A DNA stretch of 14,539 nucleotides from contig JAIPCS010000070.1 in the NCBI GenBank assembly GCA_021738105.1, positions 1 through 14,539 on the forward strand, in the 5' to 3' direction. Source of the DNA: Sulfuritalea sp. (GTDB lineage Bacteria; Pseudomonadota; Gammaproteobacteria; Burkholderiales; Rhodocyclaceae). Of the stretch, positions 6,999 to 14,387 are shown one piece after another. Numbering within the stretch: position 1 is the stretch's first letter; the number at the start of each line of letters is the position of its first letter. Below the pieces are notes generated by a model that was given only the letters and a program-made list of their open reading frames with translations, was not told where the DNA came from and made no database searches. The position numbers and the translations under genes were made by a program.

Positions 6999-7735
6999 AG
7001 GCCGGCAACCGGAAGGAACAAAGCGGTGGCGAGACTTTGCGCCGCGCGGGCGATGGTGCGATGACCCTTGTCAGCGAGAAGACTGGCAAGAATGTCAAGA
7101 TTGCCGATCATCTTGCCGAATTCGCGCTCGAAACTGAGATTGGCCGCTTGCCCAGGCTTCTCCGTTTCATTGCTCAGCAGCAGCAGCGTGCCGCTGACGT
7201 CGCGCGCATTGGCCAGTTTCCAGGCCGCGATCTCGAGATTGCGTGCGCTGTTGTAAAGCTTCTGCGGATCTAGATCATCGAGCAGATAAAACTCGGTCTT
7301 TTCGTCGAAGGCCGCGTTTAACATGTCGCCCATCCCGGCAATGTACACAGCAACACGGTCGCCCTGGAAATCCTTGTCGAGCGCCAGCAGTATGGCGTCG
7401 GTGCCGTGCTTGCCGCCGGTGGCGGCAAGCCGCCAGCCGGTGCGGGGATCGAGCAGGCGATCAAGCGCCTTTTCAACACTGGCATGGCCACCCTTTTTCC
7501 ACTCATGCGGATTGCGCCGGTAGAGCTTTTCGGCCAGGCGCCGAATGCCGGCAAATACTTCACGACGATGAATGTCGGCGACGCGGTCGATATCGCCCTT
7601 GCCGATCTGCTTCGGATCAAATGACGACACCGACTTGGTGATCTCGGCGGTGGCCGGGGTGCCACCGGACTGCCGGGTGCTGCCGGTGTGCGCACAACCC
7701 GCCAGCAACAACAGCAGAATCAGCACGTACCGCAT
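6995..7735 (-). CDS. Uncharacterised lipoprotein
   Basis: A 246-aa protein starting MRYVLILLLLLAGC. This is a lipoprotein signal with lipobox LAGC (Cys14), so it should be lipid-anchored in the envelope. Asp does not follow the Cys (A15 H16), so outer-membrane sorting is plausible. The mature part is mostly predicted helical (IHRREVFAGIRRLAEKLYRR; NLEIAAWKLANARD; FEREFGKMIGNLDILASLLA). I recognise no enzyme motif and no named domain. I chose ATG 7735 over the longer open frame (up to 7894) because the lipobox follows it. CAGG lies 6 bases upstream, and the longer version would overlap dedA by 150 bases. The gap to dedA is 2 bases, and the 3' end overlaps purN by 4. It is probably a conserved betaproteobacterial family, but the function is unknown. 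Confidence 0.82.
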   Translation of the reverse strand: MRYVLILLLLLAGCAHTGSTRQSGGTPATAEITKSVSSFDPKQIGKGDIDRVADIHRREVFAGIRRLAEKLYRRNPHEWKKGGHASVEKALDRLLDPRTGWRLAATGGKHGTDAILLALDKDFQGDRVAVYIAGMGDMLNAAFDEKTEFYLLDDLDPQKLYNSARNLEIAAWKLANARDVSGTLLLLSNETEKPGQAANLSFEREFGKMIGNLDILASLLADKGHRTIARAAQSLATALFLPVAGL

Positions 7736-7737
7736 GT

Positions 7738-8394
7738 TCAGCCTGCTTTCGCCGCCAGCCGGTGACGCAACCACGCCAATGCCAGTGGCAACAGCGACAG
7801 GGCAATGGTGCCGAACACGATAAAGGACAGATTCGAGCGGACCCAGGGCAGGTTGCCGAACCAGTAGCCGGCCAGGCACAGGGAGAACACCCACAACACG
7901 GCGCCGGCCAGATCGAACAGAAAGTAGCGCACGTAGGTCATTTCTGCCACACCGGCGACGAAGGGTGCGAAGGTGCGCACAAAGGGCATGAAGCGCGCGA
8001 CCAGCATGGTTTTGCCGCCATGCTTTTCATAGAAGGCATGGGTGGCATCGAAAGCTTTGCGATTGAAGAAACGCGAGGTGTCGCCCCAGGCCAGGATGCG
8101 TTTACCGGCCCAGCGCCCAATCCAGTAGTTGGTGTTGTCGCCGAGAATTGCCGCTGTCAGCAGGACGGCGATCAGGATGCCAATGTCAAAGCTGCCGCCG
8201 CTGGTGGCCGCCAACGCCCCGGCAACGAACAGCAGCGAATCACCTGGCAGAAAAGGCGTGACCACCAGTCCGGTTTCGCAAAAAACGATGGCAAAAAGAA
8301 TCGCATATATCCAGGTGCCATACTCCGCCAACAGCACTGCTAGGTATTTGTCGACATGCAGGACAATGTCTATGAACTGGGCAATTAGTTCCAC
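7738..8394 (-). CDS. DedA family inner-membrane protein
   Basis: A 218-aa polytopic membrane protein of the DedA/SNARE-associated (VTT) family, linked to lipid scrambling, undecaprenyl-phosphate recycling and membrane homeostasis. Family residues are visible: Glu40 and Asp52 in CETGLVVTPFLPGDSLLF, and Arg134 and Arg140 in ARFMPFVRTFAPFVAG. They have the spacing of the essential E/D and R/R pairs described for E. coli YghB/YqjA. Hydrophobic segments lie around 27-45, 52-66, 70-90, 140-175 and 185-208. The start is GTG at 8394, giving the usual short N-terminus (MELIAQFIDIVLHVD). There is no clear Shine-Dalgarno before it. It heads the eight-gene minus-strand chain and diverges from mutL. The exact substrate is not decided. 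Confidence 0.92.
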   Translation of the reverse strand: MELIAQFIDIVLHVDKYLAVLLAEYGTWIYAILFAIVFCETGLVVTPFLPGDSLLFVAGALAATSGGSFDIGILIAVLLTAAILGDNTNYWIGRWAGKRILAWGDTSRFFNRKAFDATHAFYEKHGGKTMLVARFMPFVRTFAPFVAGVAEMTYVRYFLFDLAGAVLWVFSLCLAGYWFGNLPWVRSNLSFIVFGTIALSLLPLALAWLRHRLAAKAG

Positions 8395-8423
8395 GTCGGG
8401 GCATCAGGCAAAGGAAAGGCGCG

Positions 8424-8429
8424 ATTTTA
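8424..8429 (-). promoter_or_regulatory. Candidate -10 box for the dedA-purN-rlmB chain
   Basis: Read on the minus strand this is TAAAAT within TTCCGGTAAAATCGCGCC, 30 bases before the dedA GTG. Five of six positions match the sigma-70 -10 consensus. The -35 region (around 8446-8452, TTCGGG/GTTCGG) is poor. The 13-mer TTCCGGTAAAATC recurs before purM. Confidence 0.4.
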
Positions 8430-8478
8430 CCGGAAGCTATATGTCCCCGAACCTGTGGTGCGGGGACGGTATCCCGGC

Positions 8479-8484
8479 GATAAT
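8479..8484 (+). promoter_or_regulatory. Candidate -10 box of mutL, near-leaderless
   Basis: GATAAT (five of six consensus positions) lies only 8 bases before the mutL ATG (GATAATCCGCCCCCATG). No -35 box is obvious and there is no Shine-Dalgarno between them. If used, transcription would begin at or next to the start codon. Confidence 0.35.
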
Positions 8485-8492
8485 CCGCCCCC

Positions 8493-10295
8493 ATGGGAAT
8501 CATCAAGCCGCTGCCGGAGCTCCTGATCAGCCAGATCGCTGCCGGCGAGGTGGTTGAACGGCCGGCGTCGGTGCTCAAGGAGTTGCTGGAAAACAGCCTT
8601 GACGCCGGCGCAAAGCGCATCGATGTGCAGCTTGAAGAAGGCGGGGTACGCCTGATTCGTGTCAGCGACGACGGCGGCGGCATCGCCCCCGATGACCTGC
8701 CGCCGGCGCTGGCGCGCCACGCCACAAGCAAGATCGCCAGTCTGGATGAACTGGAGCGGGTCGGCAGCTATGGTTTTCGGGGCGAAGCGCTGGCGTCGAT
8801 CGCTTCCGTGGCTCGGGTCACGGTCACCAGTCGCCACGCCTCGCAATCCCACGCCTTTCGGCTCAAAAGCGATGCCGCAGAGACGGAACCCGCAGCGCTG
8901 GCAGAGGGCACAACGATTGAAGTTGCCGATCTGTACTTCAACACCCCGGCGCGACGCAAGTTTCTCAAGACCGAAGCCACCGAATTCGCCCATTGCGACG
9001 AGGTATTGCGGCGCATGGCTCTGGCGCGCCCCGACGTGGCCTTCACCCTGAGCCACAACACCAATCAAAAACGCCGTCTCGCCAGCGCCGTCCCAGGGGA
9101 TACCGCTGCGCATAACTTTTCCCGGCGCGCCCGTGAAATCATCGGTGAGGACTTTTTCCCGCATGCGCGGCCGCTGGATGTCAGCGCCGGGGCCTTGCGC
9201 CTTTCGGGCCTTGCCGCGCTGCCCGCCTATTCGCGTTCCGGGCGCGACGAACAGTATTTTTTCGTCAATGGCCGTTTCGTTCGCGACAAATTGCTGATGC
9301 ACGCGGCGCGCCAGGCGTGGGCCGATATCCTCCACGGGTCGCGACAACCGGCCTATGTACTGTTTCTTGAACTCGATCCGGCCGGCGTCGATGTCAATGT
9401 ACATCCGGCCAAGACCGAGGTGCGCTTTCGCGATGCACGCGGCATTCACCAGTTTGTGTTTCATGCCCTGCAACGCACGCTGGCCGTGCCGCTCAGTTCG
9501 GCGACCAGTGCTGCAACTGCGACGAACTCCGTCGACACCGCTGTGGCCTATCCACCTTCGGCATTCGCGTATGCGCGCCAGTCCTCGCTGGCAGTCGGCG
9601 AGCCCGCAGCACGGGCGTATCTTGATTTCGCCCGCTCAGCCTTCGACAGCGCCGCAACGGCGACCAGCGATGCCGTATCACCAGCGCCGAGTTTTTCAGA
9701 GGAAGGCTCGGCGCCACTGCTCGGTTATGCCGTTGCCCAGTTGCAGGGCGTGTACGTGTTGGCCCAGAACGCAGCAGGACTCGTACTGGTGGATATGCAT
9801 GCGGCGCATGAGCGCATCCTCTACGAAAAGCTGAAGAACAGCCTGGATGCCGGTCCGCCGGCAACGCAAGCGCTATTGGTCCCGCTCCTGCTCTCGGCCA
9901 GCGAAACCGAAATGGCCACCGCCGGTGAGCAACAGGAAACACTGACCCTGCTCGGTTTTGCCATCGCACCCGCCGGACCGCAGGAACTGGCCGTACGAAC
10001 TCTGCCGGCACTGCTGGCAGGTGGCAACATCGTGGATCTGGTGCGCTCGCTGCTGAAAGATCTGGCCGAGCACCCGGCCAGTCGCGTGATCGAAACCCGG
10101 CGCAACGAGCTGCTGGCAACCATGGCCTGCCACGGCGCGGTGCGCGCCAACCGCCTGCTGAGCCTGACGGAAATGAATGCGCTCCTGCGCCAGATGGAAG
10201 ATACCGAGCGCGCCGACCAGTGCAACCACGGCCGGCCGACCTGGGTGCAATTGTCGATGGCGGAACTGGACAAGCTGTTCCTCCGTGGCCGGTAG
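8493..10295 (+). CDS. mutL: DNA mismatch repair protein MutL
   Basis: Couples mismatch recognition by MutS to strand incision. The N-terminal GHKL ATPase shows ENSLDAGA (33-40), SDDGGGI (58-64) and GFRGEAL (94-100). A non-conserved linker rich in Ala, Ser and Thr spans roughly 330-410. The C-terminal dimerisation domain carries DMHAAHERILYE (434-445), which fits the endonuclease motif D-x-HA-x2-E-x4-E. It also has ACHGAV (545-550) and CNHGRP (577-582), the accessory metal-site motifs. This variant is like the nuclease-active MutL of Neisseria and unlike that of E. coli, which lacks the site and relies on MutH. The length of 600 aa is normal. The ATG has no Shine-Dalgarno. The 3' end overlaps miaA by 11 bases. 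Confidence 0.97.
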   Translation: MGIIKPLPELLISQIAAGEVVERPASVLKELLENSLDAGAKRIDVQLEEGGVRLIRVSDDGGGIAPDDLPPALARHATSKIASLDELERVGSYGFRGEALASIASVARVTVTSRHASQSHAFRLKSDAAETEPAALAEGTTIEVADLYFNTPARRKFLKTEATEFAHCDEVLRRMALARPDVAFTLSHNTNQKRRLASAVPGDTAAHNFSRRAREIIGEDFFPHARPLDVSAGALRLSGLAALPAYSRSGRDEQYFFVNGRFVRDKLLMHAARQAWADILHGSRQPAYVLFLELDPAGVDVNVHPAKTEVRFRDARGIHQFVFHALQRTLAVPLSSATSAATATNSVDTAVAYPPSAFAYARQSSLAVGEPAARAYLDFARSAFDSAATATSDAVSPAPSFSEEGSAPLLGYAVAQLQGVYVLAQNAAGLVLVDMHAAHERILYEKLKNSLDAGPPATQALLVPLLLSASETEMATAGEQQETLTLLGFAIAPAGPQELAVRTLPALLAGGNIVDLVRSLLKDLAEHPASRVIETRRNELLATMACHGAVRANRLLSLTEMNALLRQMEDTERADQCNHGRPTWVQLSMAELDKLFLRGR

Positions 10296-11244
10296 CGCAA
10301 ATCCTTCCCGGCAACCGCCGGCCATCTTGCTGATCGGTCCCACCGCCAGCGGCAAGACCGCGCTGGCTTTCGAGTTGGCGACTCGCTATCCCTGCGACAT
10401 CATCAGTGTCGATTCGGCACAGGTTTTTCGCGACATGAACATTGGCACGGCAAAGCCGGATGCCACCACGCTGAGGCAGTATCCGCACCGACTGATCGAT
10501 CTGATCAGTCCCGAAGAGCGCTATTCGGCGGCCCAATTTCGTAACGACGCGCTACGCGAAATGCAAGCGATTAGCGCTGCGGGACGCATACCACTGCTGG
10601 TGGGCGGCACCATGCTCTACGTGAAAGCCTTGCGCGAAGGCCTGGCCGATCTGCCGCCCGCCGATGCGACAGTGCGCGCGCACATCGACGCCGAAGCCGC
10701 CGCTCACGGCTGGCCGGCCCTGCATGCCGAACTGACGCGCCTCGATCCGGAAACCGCAGCACGCCTGAAACCCACCGACGCCCAGCGCATTCAGCGCGCG
10801 CTTGAAGTACTGCGCCAGAGCGGACGCAGCCTGGGCAGTTTTTTTGCCGAACAGAAGGACAACACCCTGCCCTTTCGCCTGCTCACATTGGCCTTGGTCC
10901 CGAGCGATCGCAGCATCTTGCACCGACGCATCGAACAACGCTTTGCGGCCATGCTGGCAGCGGGTCTGGTCGAGGAAGTAGCGATGCTACGCCAGAAATA
11001 TCAGCTCGACGCCGGTCTGTCGTCGATGCGCTGCGTGGGCTATCGTCAGGTCTGGGAGATGCAGGAGGGATCGATTCCGCCGGCCGAACTGCGAGATCGC
11101 GGTGTGTTCGCCACGCGCCAGTTTGCCAAGCGGCAATTGACCTGGTTAAGAAGCATGAAAGAATTGCGGATCCTTGATCCGCTCGCATCGGGCTCGACGG
11201 CGGTGGCGCTTGCCGCCGCCGACACCCACCTCTCGGCCGGGTAA
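10285..11244 (+). CDS. miaA: tRNA dimethylallyltransferase
   Basis: Transfers a dimethylallyl group to N6 of A37 in tRNAs reading UNN codons, the first step to ms2i6A. The P-loop is GPTASGKT (18-25). DSAQVFRDMNIGTAKP follows (43-58), with the catalytic Asp43 region, then HRLIDLISPEERYSAAQF, LVGGTMLYVKAL, DAQRIQRALEV and the C-terminal FATRQFAKRQLTWLR. I take GTG 10285 as start, giving 319 aa, a normal length. The frame is open further upstream to an ATG at 10177, but that would add an arginine/serine-rich tail fully inside mutL. The gene overlaps mutL by 11 bases. Downstream it converges on purM; the 81 bases between them (11245-11325) contain no convincing terminator hairpin with T-run. Confidence 0.95.
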   Translation: MAGSANPSRQPPAILLIGPTASGKTALAFELATRYPCDIISVDSAQVFRDMNIGTAKPDATTLRQYPHRLIDLISPEERYSAAQFRNDALREMQAISAAGRIPLLVGGTMLYVKALREGLADLPPADATVRAHIDAEAAAHGWPALHAELTRLDPETAARLKPTDAQRIQRALEVLRQSGRSLGSFFAEQKDNTLPFRLLTLALVPSDRSILHRRIEQRFAAMLAAGLVEEVAMLRQKYQLDAGLSSMRCVGYRQVWEMQEGSIPPAELRDRGVFATRQFAKRQLTWLRSMKELRILDPLASGSTAVALAAADTHLSAG

Positions 11245-11325
11245 TCGTCGGCCTTGGCTCGCACTGCGAAACCGAAAATCGGCCTGACGTCCCTCAAGTG
11301 ACGGCTTTACCCGAACGCGGGAAAC

Positions 11326-12375
11326 TCAGCGAACGATGGTCTGCGCCTGTCCTTCGTTGCGATTCTCGATGCGACCGATGCGATAAACCGTTTCGCCGGC
11401 CGCCGCCAGCAACTGCATCGCCGCACCCGTTTCGTACTGGGAAACAATAACCACCATGCCGATGCCACAGTTGAAGACGCGGTGCATTTCGGCATCGTCC
11501 ACCTGGCCTTCTTTTTGCAGCCACTGAAACAGGGGCGGCAACGCCCACTCGCTGCGATCAATGATCGCCGTCAAATGGTCGGGCAATACGCGTGGAATGT
11601 TCTCGGTCAGACCGCCACCCGTGATATGCGCCATGCCCTTGACGCGCATTGACTGAATCAGCGCCTGCAAGGACCGGGAGTAAATACGCGTTGGCGCCAT
11701 CACCGCATCGGCCAGCGCTACGCCGCCGATATCCATGGCCAGATCGGGCTGGGCGCGTTCAAGAATCTTGCGGATCAGCGAATAGCCATTGGAATGGGCC
11801 CCGGAAGACGCCAGCCCCAGTATCGAGTCGCCGCGCTGAATCGACCGGCCATTGATAATGTCATGTTTTTCCACGGCGCCGACCGCAAAGCCGGCGAGAT
11901 CATATTCACCGTCCGGGTACATGCCGGGCATTTCCGCGGTCTCGCCGCCGATCAGCGCACAACCGGCCAGTTCGCAGCCTTTGGCAATGCCTTCGACGAC
12001 ACTTGCTGCCGTATTCACATCGAGCCGGCCGCAGGCAAAGTAGTCGAGGAAGAACAGCGGCTCGGCACCCTGCACCAGAATGTCATTGACGCTCATCGCC
12101 ACCAGATCCTGGCCGACGGTGTCGTGGCGATTCCATTCAAACGCGAGCTTGAGCTTGGTCCCGACGCCATCGGTTCCGGATACCAGCACCGGCTCGCGAT
12201 ACTTCTTTGATAACTCGAAGAGTGCGCCAAAGCCACCGATGCCGGCGAGTACTTCGGGCCGCATGGTGCGTTTCGCCGCGGGCTTGATGCGCTCGACCAG
12301 TGCATCACCGGCATCGATATCAACTCCCGCATCGCGGTAGGTGAGCGAGGATGAAGCAGAGGTTTTGGCAGTCAA
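11326..12375 (-). CDS. purM: Phosphoribosylformylglycinamidine cyclo-ligase
   Basis: AIR synthetase converts FGAM + ATP to AIR in purine synthesis. Family motifs: [19 protein letters not shown] near the N-terminus, [10 protein letters not shown] (66-75), [37 protein letters not shown] and [16 protein letters not shown]. The length of 349 aa is normal. The start codon is TTG at 12375: no ATG lies in frame ahead of the conserved YRDAGV segment, and AAGGA (12383-12387) sits 7 bases upstream. It is transcribed alone, divergently from the AI-2E-type gene. Confidence 0.96.
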   Translation of the reverse strand: MTAKTSASSSLTYRDAGVDIDAGDALVERIKPAAKRTMRPEVLAGIGGFGALFELSKKYREPVLVSGTDGVGTKLKLAFEWNRHDTVGQDLVAMSVNDILVQGAEPLFFLDYFACGRLDVNTAASVVEGIAKGCELAGCALIGGETAEMPGMYPDGEYDLAGFAVGAVEKHDIINGRSIQRGDSILGLASSGAHSNGYSLIRKILERAQPDLAMDIGGVALADAVMAPTRIYSRSLQALIQSMRVKGMAHITGGGLTENIPRVLPDHLTAIIDRSEWALPPLFQWLQKEGQVDDAEMHRVFNCGIGMVVIVSQYETGAAMQLLAAAGETVYRIGRIENRNEGQAQTIVR

Positions 12376-12382
12376 GTCAGGA

Positions 12383-12387
12383 TCCTT
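12383..12387 (-). promoter_or_regulatory. Ribosome binding site deciding the TTG start of purM
   Basis: AAGGA on the minus strand lies 7 bases before TTG 12375. It is one of the better Shine-Dalgarno sequences in the window and supports the rare start codon. Confidence 0.65.
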
Positions 12388-12448
12388 GAAGATACGGGTC
12401 GGGCAATTGGAGATAGTTGACTAGGCAACGGATTGCCGTCGGATGGGC

Positions 12449-12454
12449 GATAAT
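12449..12454 (+). promoter_or_regulatory. Candidate -10 box of the AI-2E permease-hda operon
   Basis: GATAAT within GGCGATAATCGGCGC lies 41 bases before the ATG at 12496. The same GGCGATAATC precedes mutL. TTGACT at 12417-12422 looks like a -35 box but is 26 bases away, too far for a normal spacer. Confidence 0.3.
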
Positions 12455-12483
12455 CGGCGCTCCCAGCCAAGGCAACCCAACAG

Positions 12484-12489
12484 ATTTTA
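12484..12489 (-). promoter_or_regulatory. Candidate -10 box of purM
   Basis: On the minus strand, TAAAAT within TTCCGGTAAAATC, the same 13-mer as before dedA. It lies just ahead of the start codon of the divergent gene. If used, the purM leader would be about 100 bases long and antisense to the start of the neighbouring transcript. The -35 region is weak. Confidence 0.3.
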
Positions 12490-12495
12490 CCGGAA

Positions 12496-13575
12496 ATGAC
12501 CCCGTCTACCGACGTCAGAAACAGCGACAAACTGCAGGCCACCTTGTGGATTGCGGCCGGATTGGCGATCCTCGCGCTGCTATACGCGCTCTCGCCGATA
12601 CTCACGCCGTTCTTGCTGGCGGGCATTCTTGCCTATATCTGCAACCCGGTGGTCGACCGGCTCTGTCGTTTCAAGCTGCCGCGCATAGTGGCCGTAGTGC
12701 TGGTGCTGCTCGGACTGGGAGCACTGGGCGCGGTGCTGGTGTTGATCATTCTGCCGCTGTTGTATGAAGAAGCCACGGCGCTAGCCGCGCGCGCACCACA
12801 GGCTGCAATACTGTTCAACGAAAAGCTGCTGCCCTGGCTACAACTGAATTTCGGTTTGAAGCTGCATCTGGATGCCACGTCACTGAAGAATCTCGCAACC
12901 GGCAACTGGGATGCGGTGCAAACGATACTGCAGCGCGTTTACAGTTCGCTCAAGATAGGCGGCGTGGCACTGGTCGGCCTGACGGTGAACCTGATGCTGG
13001 CGCCGGTCGTGATGTTCTACCTGTTGCTCGACTGGCACGGCTTGATGGCGCGGGCCCGCAGCATCATTCCCCGCCCCTGGAACGACAAACTCATCGGCAT
13101 GGCAAAGGATATCGACTCGGTGCTGTCTCAATACCTGCGCGGCCAGATCCTGGTCATGGCGATTCTCGCGGTGTACTACAGCAGCGCGCTCTGGTTCGCC
13201 GACATCTCGTCGGCGCTTTCGATTGGCGTGGTCACCGGCTTGCTGATTTTCATTCCCTATCTGGGCTATGCCACCGGCCTGCTGCTGGCCCTGCTCGTCG
13301 CCACGCTGCAGTTTGCTGGCTGGAGTCCGCTGATTGCCGTTCTGGTCATCTATGGCATCGGCCAACTGCTGGAAAGCTTTTTGCTGACACCCTATTTGGT
13401 CGGCGAACGCATCGGCCTGCACCCGCTGGCGGTCATCTTCGCCTTGATGGCCTTCGGCCAGCTTTTCGGTTTCTTCGGCGTGCTCGCCGCGCTGCCGGCA
13501 TCGGCCGCTCTACTGGTCGGCTTGCGCGAAGTACGCGCCTTGTATCTCGACAGCGGCTTCTATCAGGGCCGCTAG
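12496..13575 (+). CDS. AI-2E transporter (PerM/UPF0118) family permease
   Basis: A 359-aa inner-membrane protein. Two hydrophobic segments near the N-terminus (about 17-33 and 35-52, with SPILTPFLLAGILAYICNPV typical of the family) are followed by a segment at about 63-90. A soluble, helical stretch follows (about 92-150), then a cluster of C-terminal membrane helices (about 155-180, 215-235, 240-262, 265-290, 310-345). The conserved LLTPYLVGERIGLHPLAVIF lies at about 296-315. The family was named for autoinducer-2 export, but members also work as Na+/H+ antiporters or have unknown cargo, so the substrate is open. The ATG has only GGAA directly before it. hda follows with no gap. Confidence 0.92.
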   Translation: MTPSTDVRNSDKLQATLWIAAGLAILALLYALSPILTPFLLAGILAYICNPVVDRLCRFKLPRIVAVVLVLLGLGALGAVLVLIILPLLYEEATALAARAPQAAILFNEKLLPWLQLNFGLKLHLDATSLKNLATGNWDAVQTILQRVYSSLKIGGVALVGLTVNLMLAPVVMFYLLLDWHGLMARARSIIPRPWNDKLIGMAKDIDSVLSQYLRGQILVMAILAVYYSSALWFADISSALSIGVVTGLLIFIPYLGYATGLLLALLVATLQFAGWSPLIAVLVIYGIGQLLESFLLTPYLVGERIGLHPLAVIFALMAFGQLFGFFGVLAALPASAALLVGLREVRALYLDSGFYQGR

Positions 13576-14271
13576 GTGGAGACGCCACAAAAGCAGATGC
13601 TGCTGGAGCTGAAACCGGAGCAGATACCCACGCTGGACAATTTTGTGGTCGGGGCCAATGCCGAACTGGTTGAGCGTCTGCGCGAACTGGGTAGCACCCA
13701 CAGTTATGAAGCCATCTACATCTGGGGTGGCGAAGGCTGTGGCAAAAGCCATTTGCTGGCAGCCACCGCCGAAGCCGTCGAGGGACACAGACCGCTGGCG
13801 TATCTCGACGGCGGTGAAACCGGGTGTGAGCTGACTCTCGAACCCGGAACGCTGCTCGTGATCGACAATATTGAACGGCTCGACCCGAAAGCCCAGATTG
13901 CCCTGTTCCGCTGTTTCAATGCGGCACGCTTTCTGGGACTGGCCCTGCTTCTGGCAGGTAAGGAGCCGCCCTTGCGGCTCGAACTGCGCGAAGACTTGCG
14001 TACCCGCATCGGCCAAGCCCTGATTTACGAAATTCAATCGCTGTCTGACGAGCAAAAAGCGGCAGCCCTGCGTCAGCATGCGATCGAACGCGGCATGCTG
14101 ATGGACCCCGCCGTGGTGAATTACCTGCTGCGCCACGGACGCCGCGACCTGCCCTCGCTGATGGCCATGCTCAATTGTCTGGACCGGGCCTCGCTGGAAC
14201 AAAAGCGGCCGCCTACCGTGCCCATGCTGCGCGACCTGATGCAAACCTCACTGGATCTGGACGAAGAATGA
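13576..14271 (+). CDS. hda: DnaA regulatory inactivator Hda
   Basis: A DnaA-like AAA+ protein that, bound to the sliding clamp, stimulates ATP hydrolysis by DnaA and prevents re-initiation. The N-terminal clamp-binding motif is QMLLEL (7-12). Walker A is GGEGCGKS (51-58). Walker B is LLVIDNIE (93-100) with the Asp-Asn seen in E. coli Hda as well. The C-terminal part has RRDLPSLMAMLNCLDRASLE, the sensor II-like region. The length of 231 aa is typical. The start GTG 13576 immediately follows the upstream stop, with AGGG (13565-13568) 7 bases ahead. Starting at the internal ATG (codon 8) would destroy the clamp motif, which supports GTG. The stop overlaps a small downstream frame as ATGA. Confidence 0.93.
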   Translation: METPQKQMLLELKPEQIPTLDNFVVGANAELVERLRELGSTHSYEAIYIWGGEGCGKSHLLAATAEAVEGHRPLAYLDGGETGCELTLEPGTLLVIDNIERLDPKAQIALFRCFNAARFLGLALLLAGKEPPLRLELREDLRTRIGQALIYEIQSLSDEQKAAALRQHAIERGMLMDPAVVNYLLRHGRRDLPSLMAMLNCLDRASLEQKRPPTVPMLRDLMQTSLDLDEE

Positions 14272-14387
14272 TCGATTTAACTCTCACCCGGCCGCGGCAA
14301 ACCTCAGACGTTTTTACTTCGGTGCGCCACGAGCCGAGTTCCCCGCGCTCGCCGAATGCCGCCGACCCAGCCGGAGGCCAGCCATGA
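14268..14387 (+). CDS. Possible 39-aa bridging peptide between hda and HAD gene
   Basis: This open frame starts at the ATG overlapping the hda stop (ATGA, 14268-14271). It ends at a TGA overlapping the ATG of the phosphatase gene (ATGA, 14384-14387). The peptide begins MIDLTLTRPRQTSDVFTSVR and ends in a Ser/Pro/Ala/Gly-rich tail. I recognise no family, and it has no own Shine-Dalgarno beyond hda's 3' end. It could be a translational coupling leader that carries ribosomes from hda to the phosphatase, or a chance open frame in GC-rich DNA. Confidence 0.3.
   Translation: MIDLTLTRPRQTSDVFTSVRHEPSSPRSPNAADPAGGQP

Noticed and set aside
7736..7894. Longer lipoprotein gene start at 7894
   Set aside because: It would overlap dedA by over 150 bases and place the hydrophobic signal and lipobox in the middle of the protein.
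8427..9473. 348-codon minus-strand open frame opposite mutL
   Set aside because: mutL is certain on the other strand, and this frame has no family resemblance and no ribosome binding site.
10177..10284. Upstream ATG start for miaA
   Set aside because: It would add 36 residues of Arg/Ser/Cys-rich sequence entirely inside mutL. The P-loop is already correctly placed from GTG 10285.
9493..10536. 347-codon minus-strand open frame across the mutL/miaA junction
   Set aside because: It spans two well-supported genes in antisense and is strongly Arg/Pro/Ala-biased, so it is a GC shadow.
11245..11325. Bidirectional terminator between miaA and purM
   Set aside because: Only short dyads are visible (CCGA/TCGG and CCCG/CGGG, 4-base stems) with no T-run on either strand.
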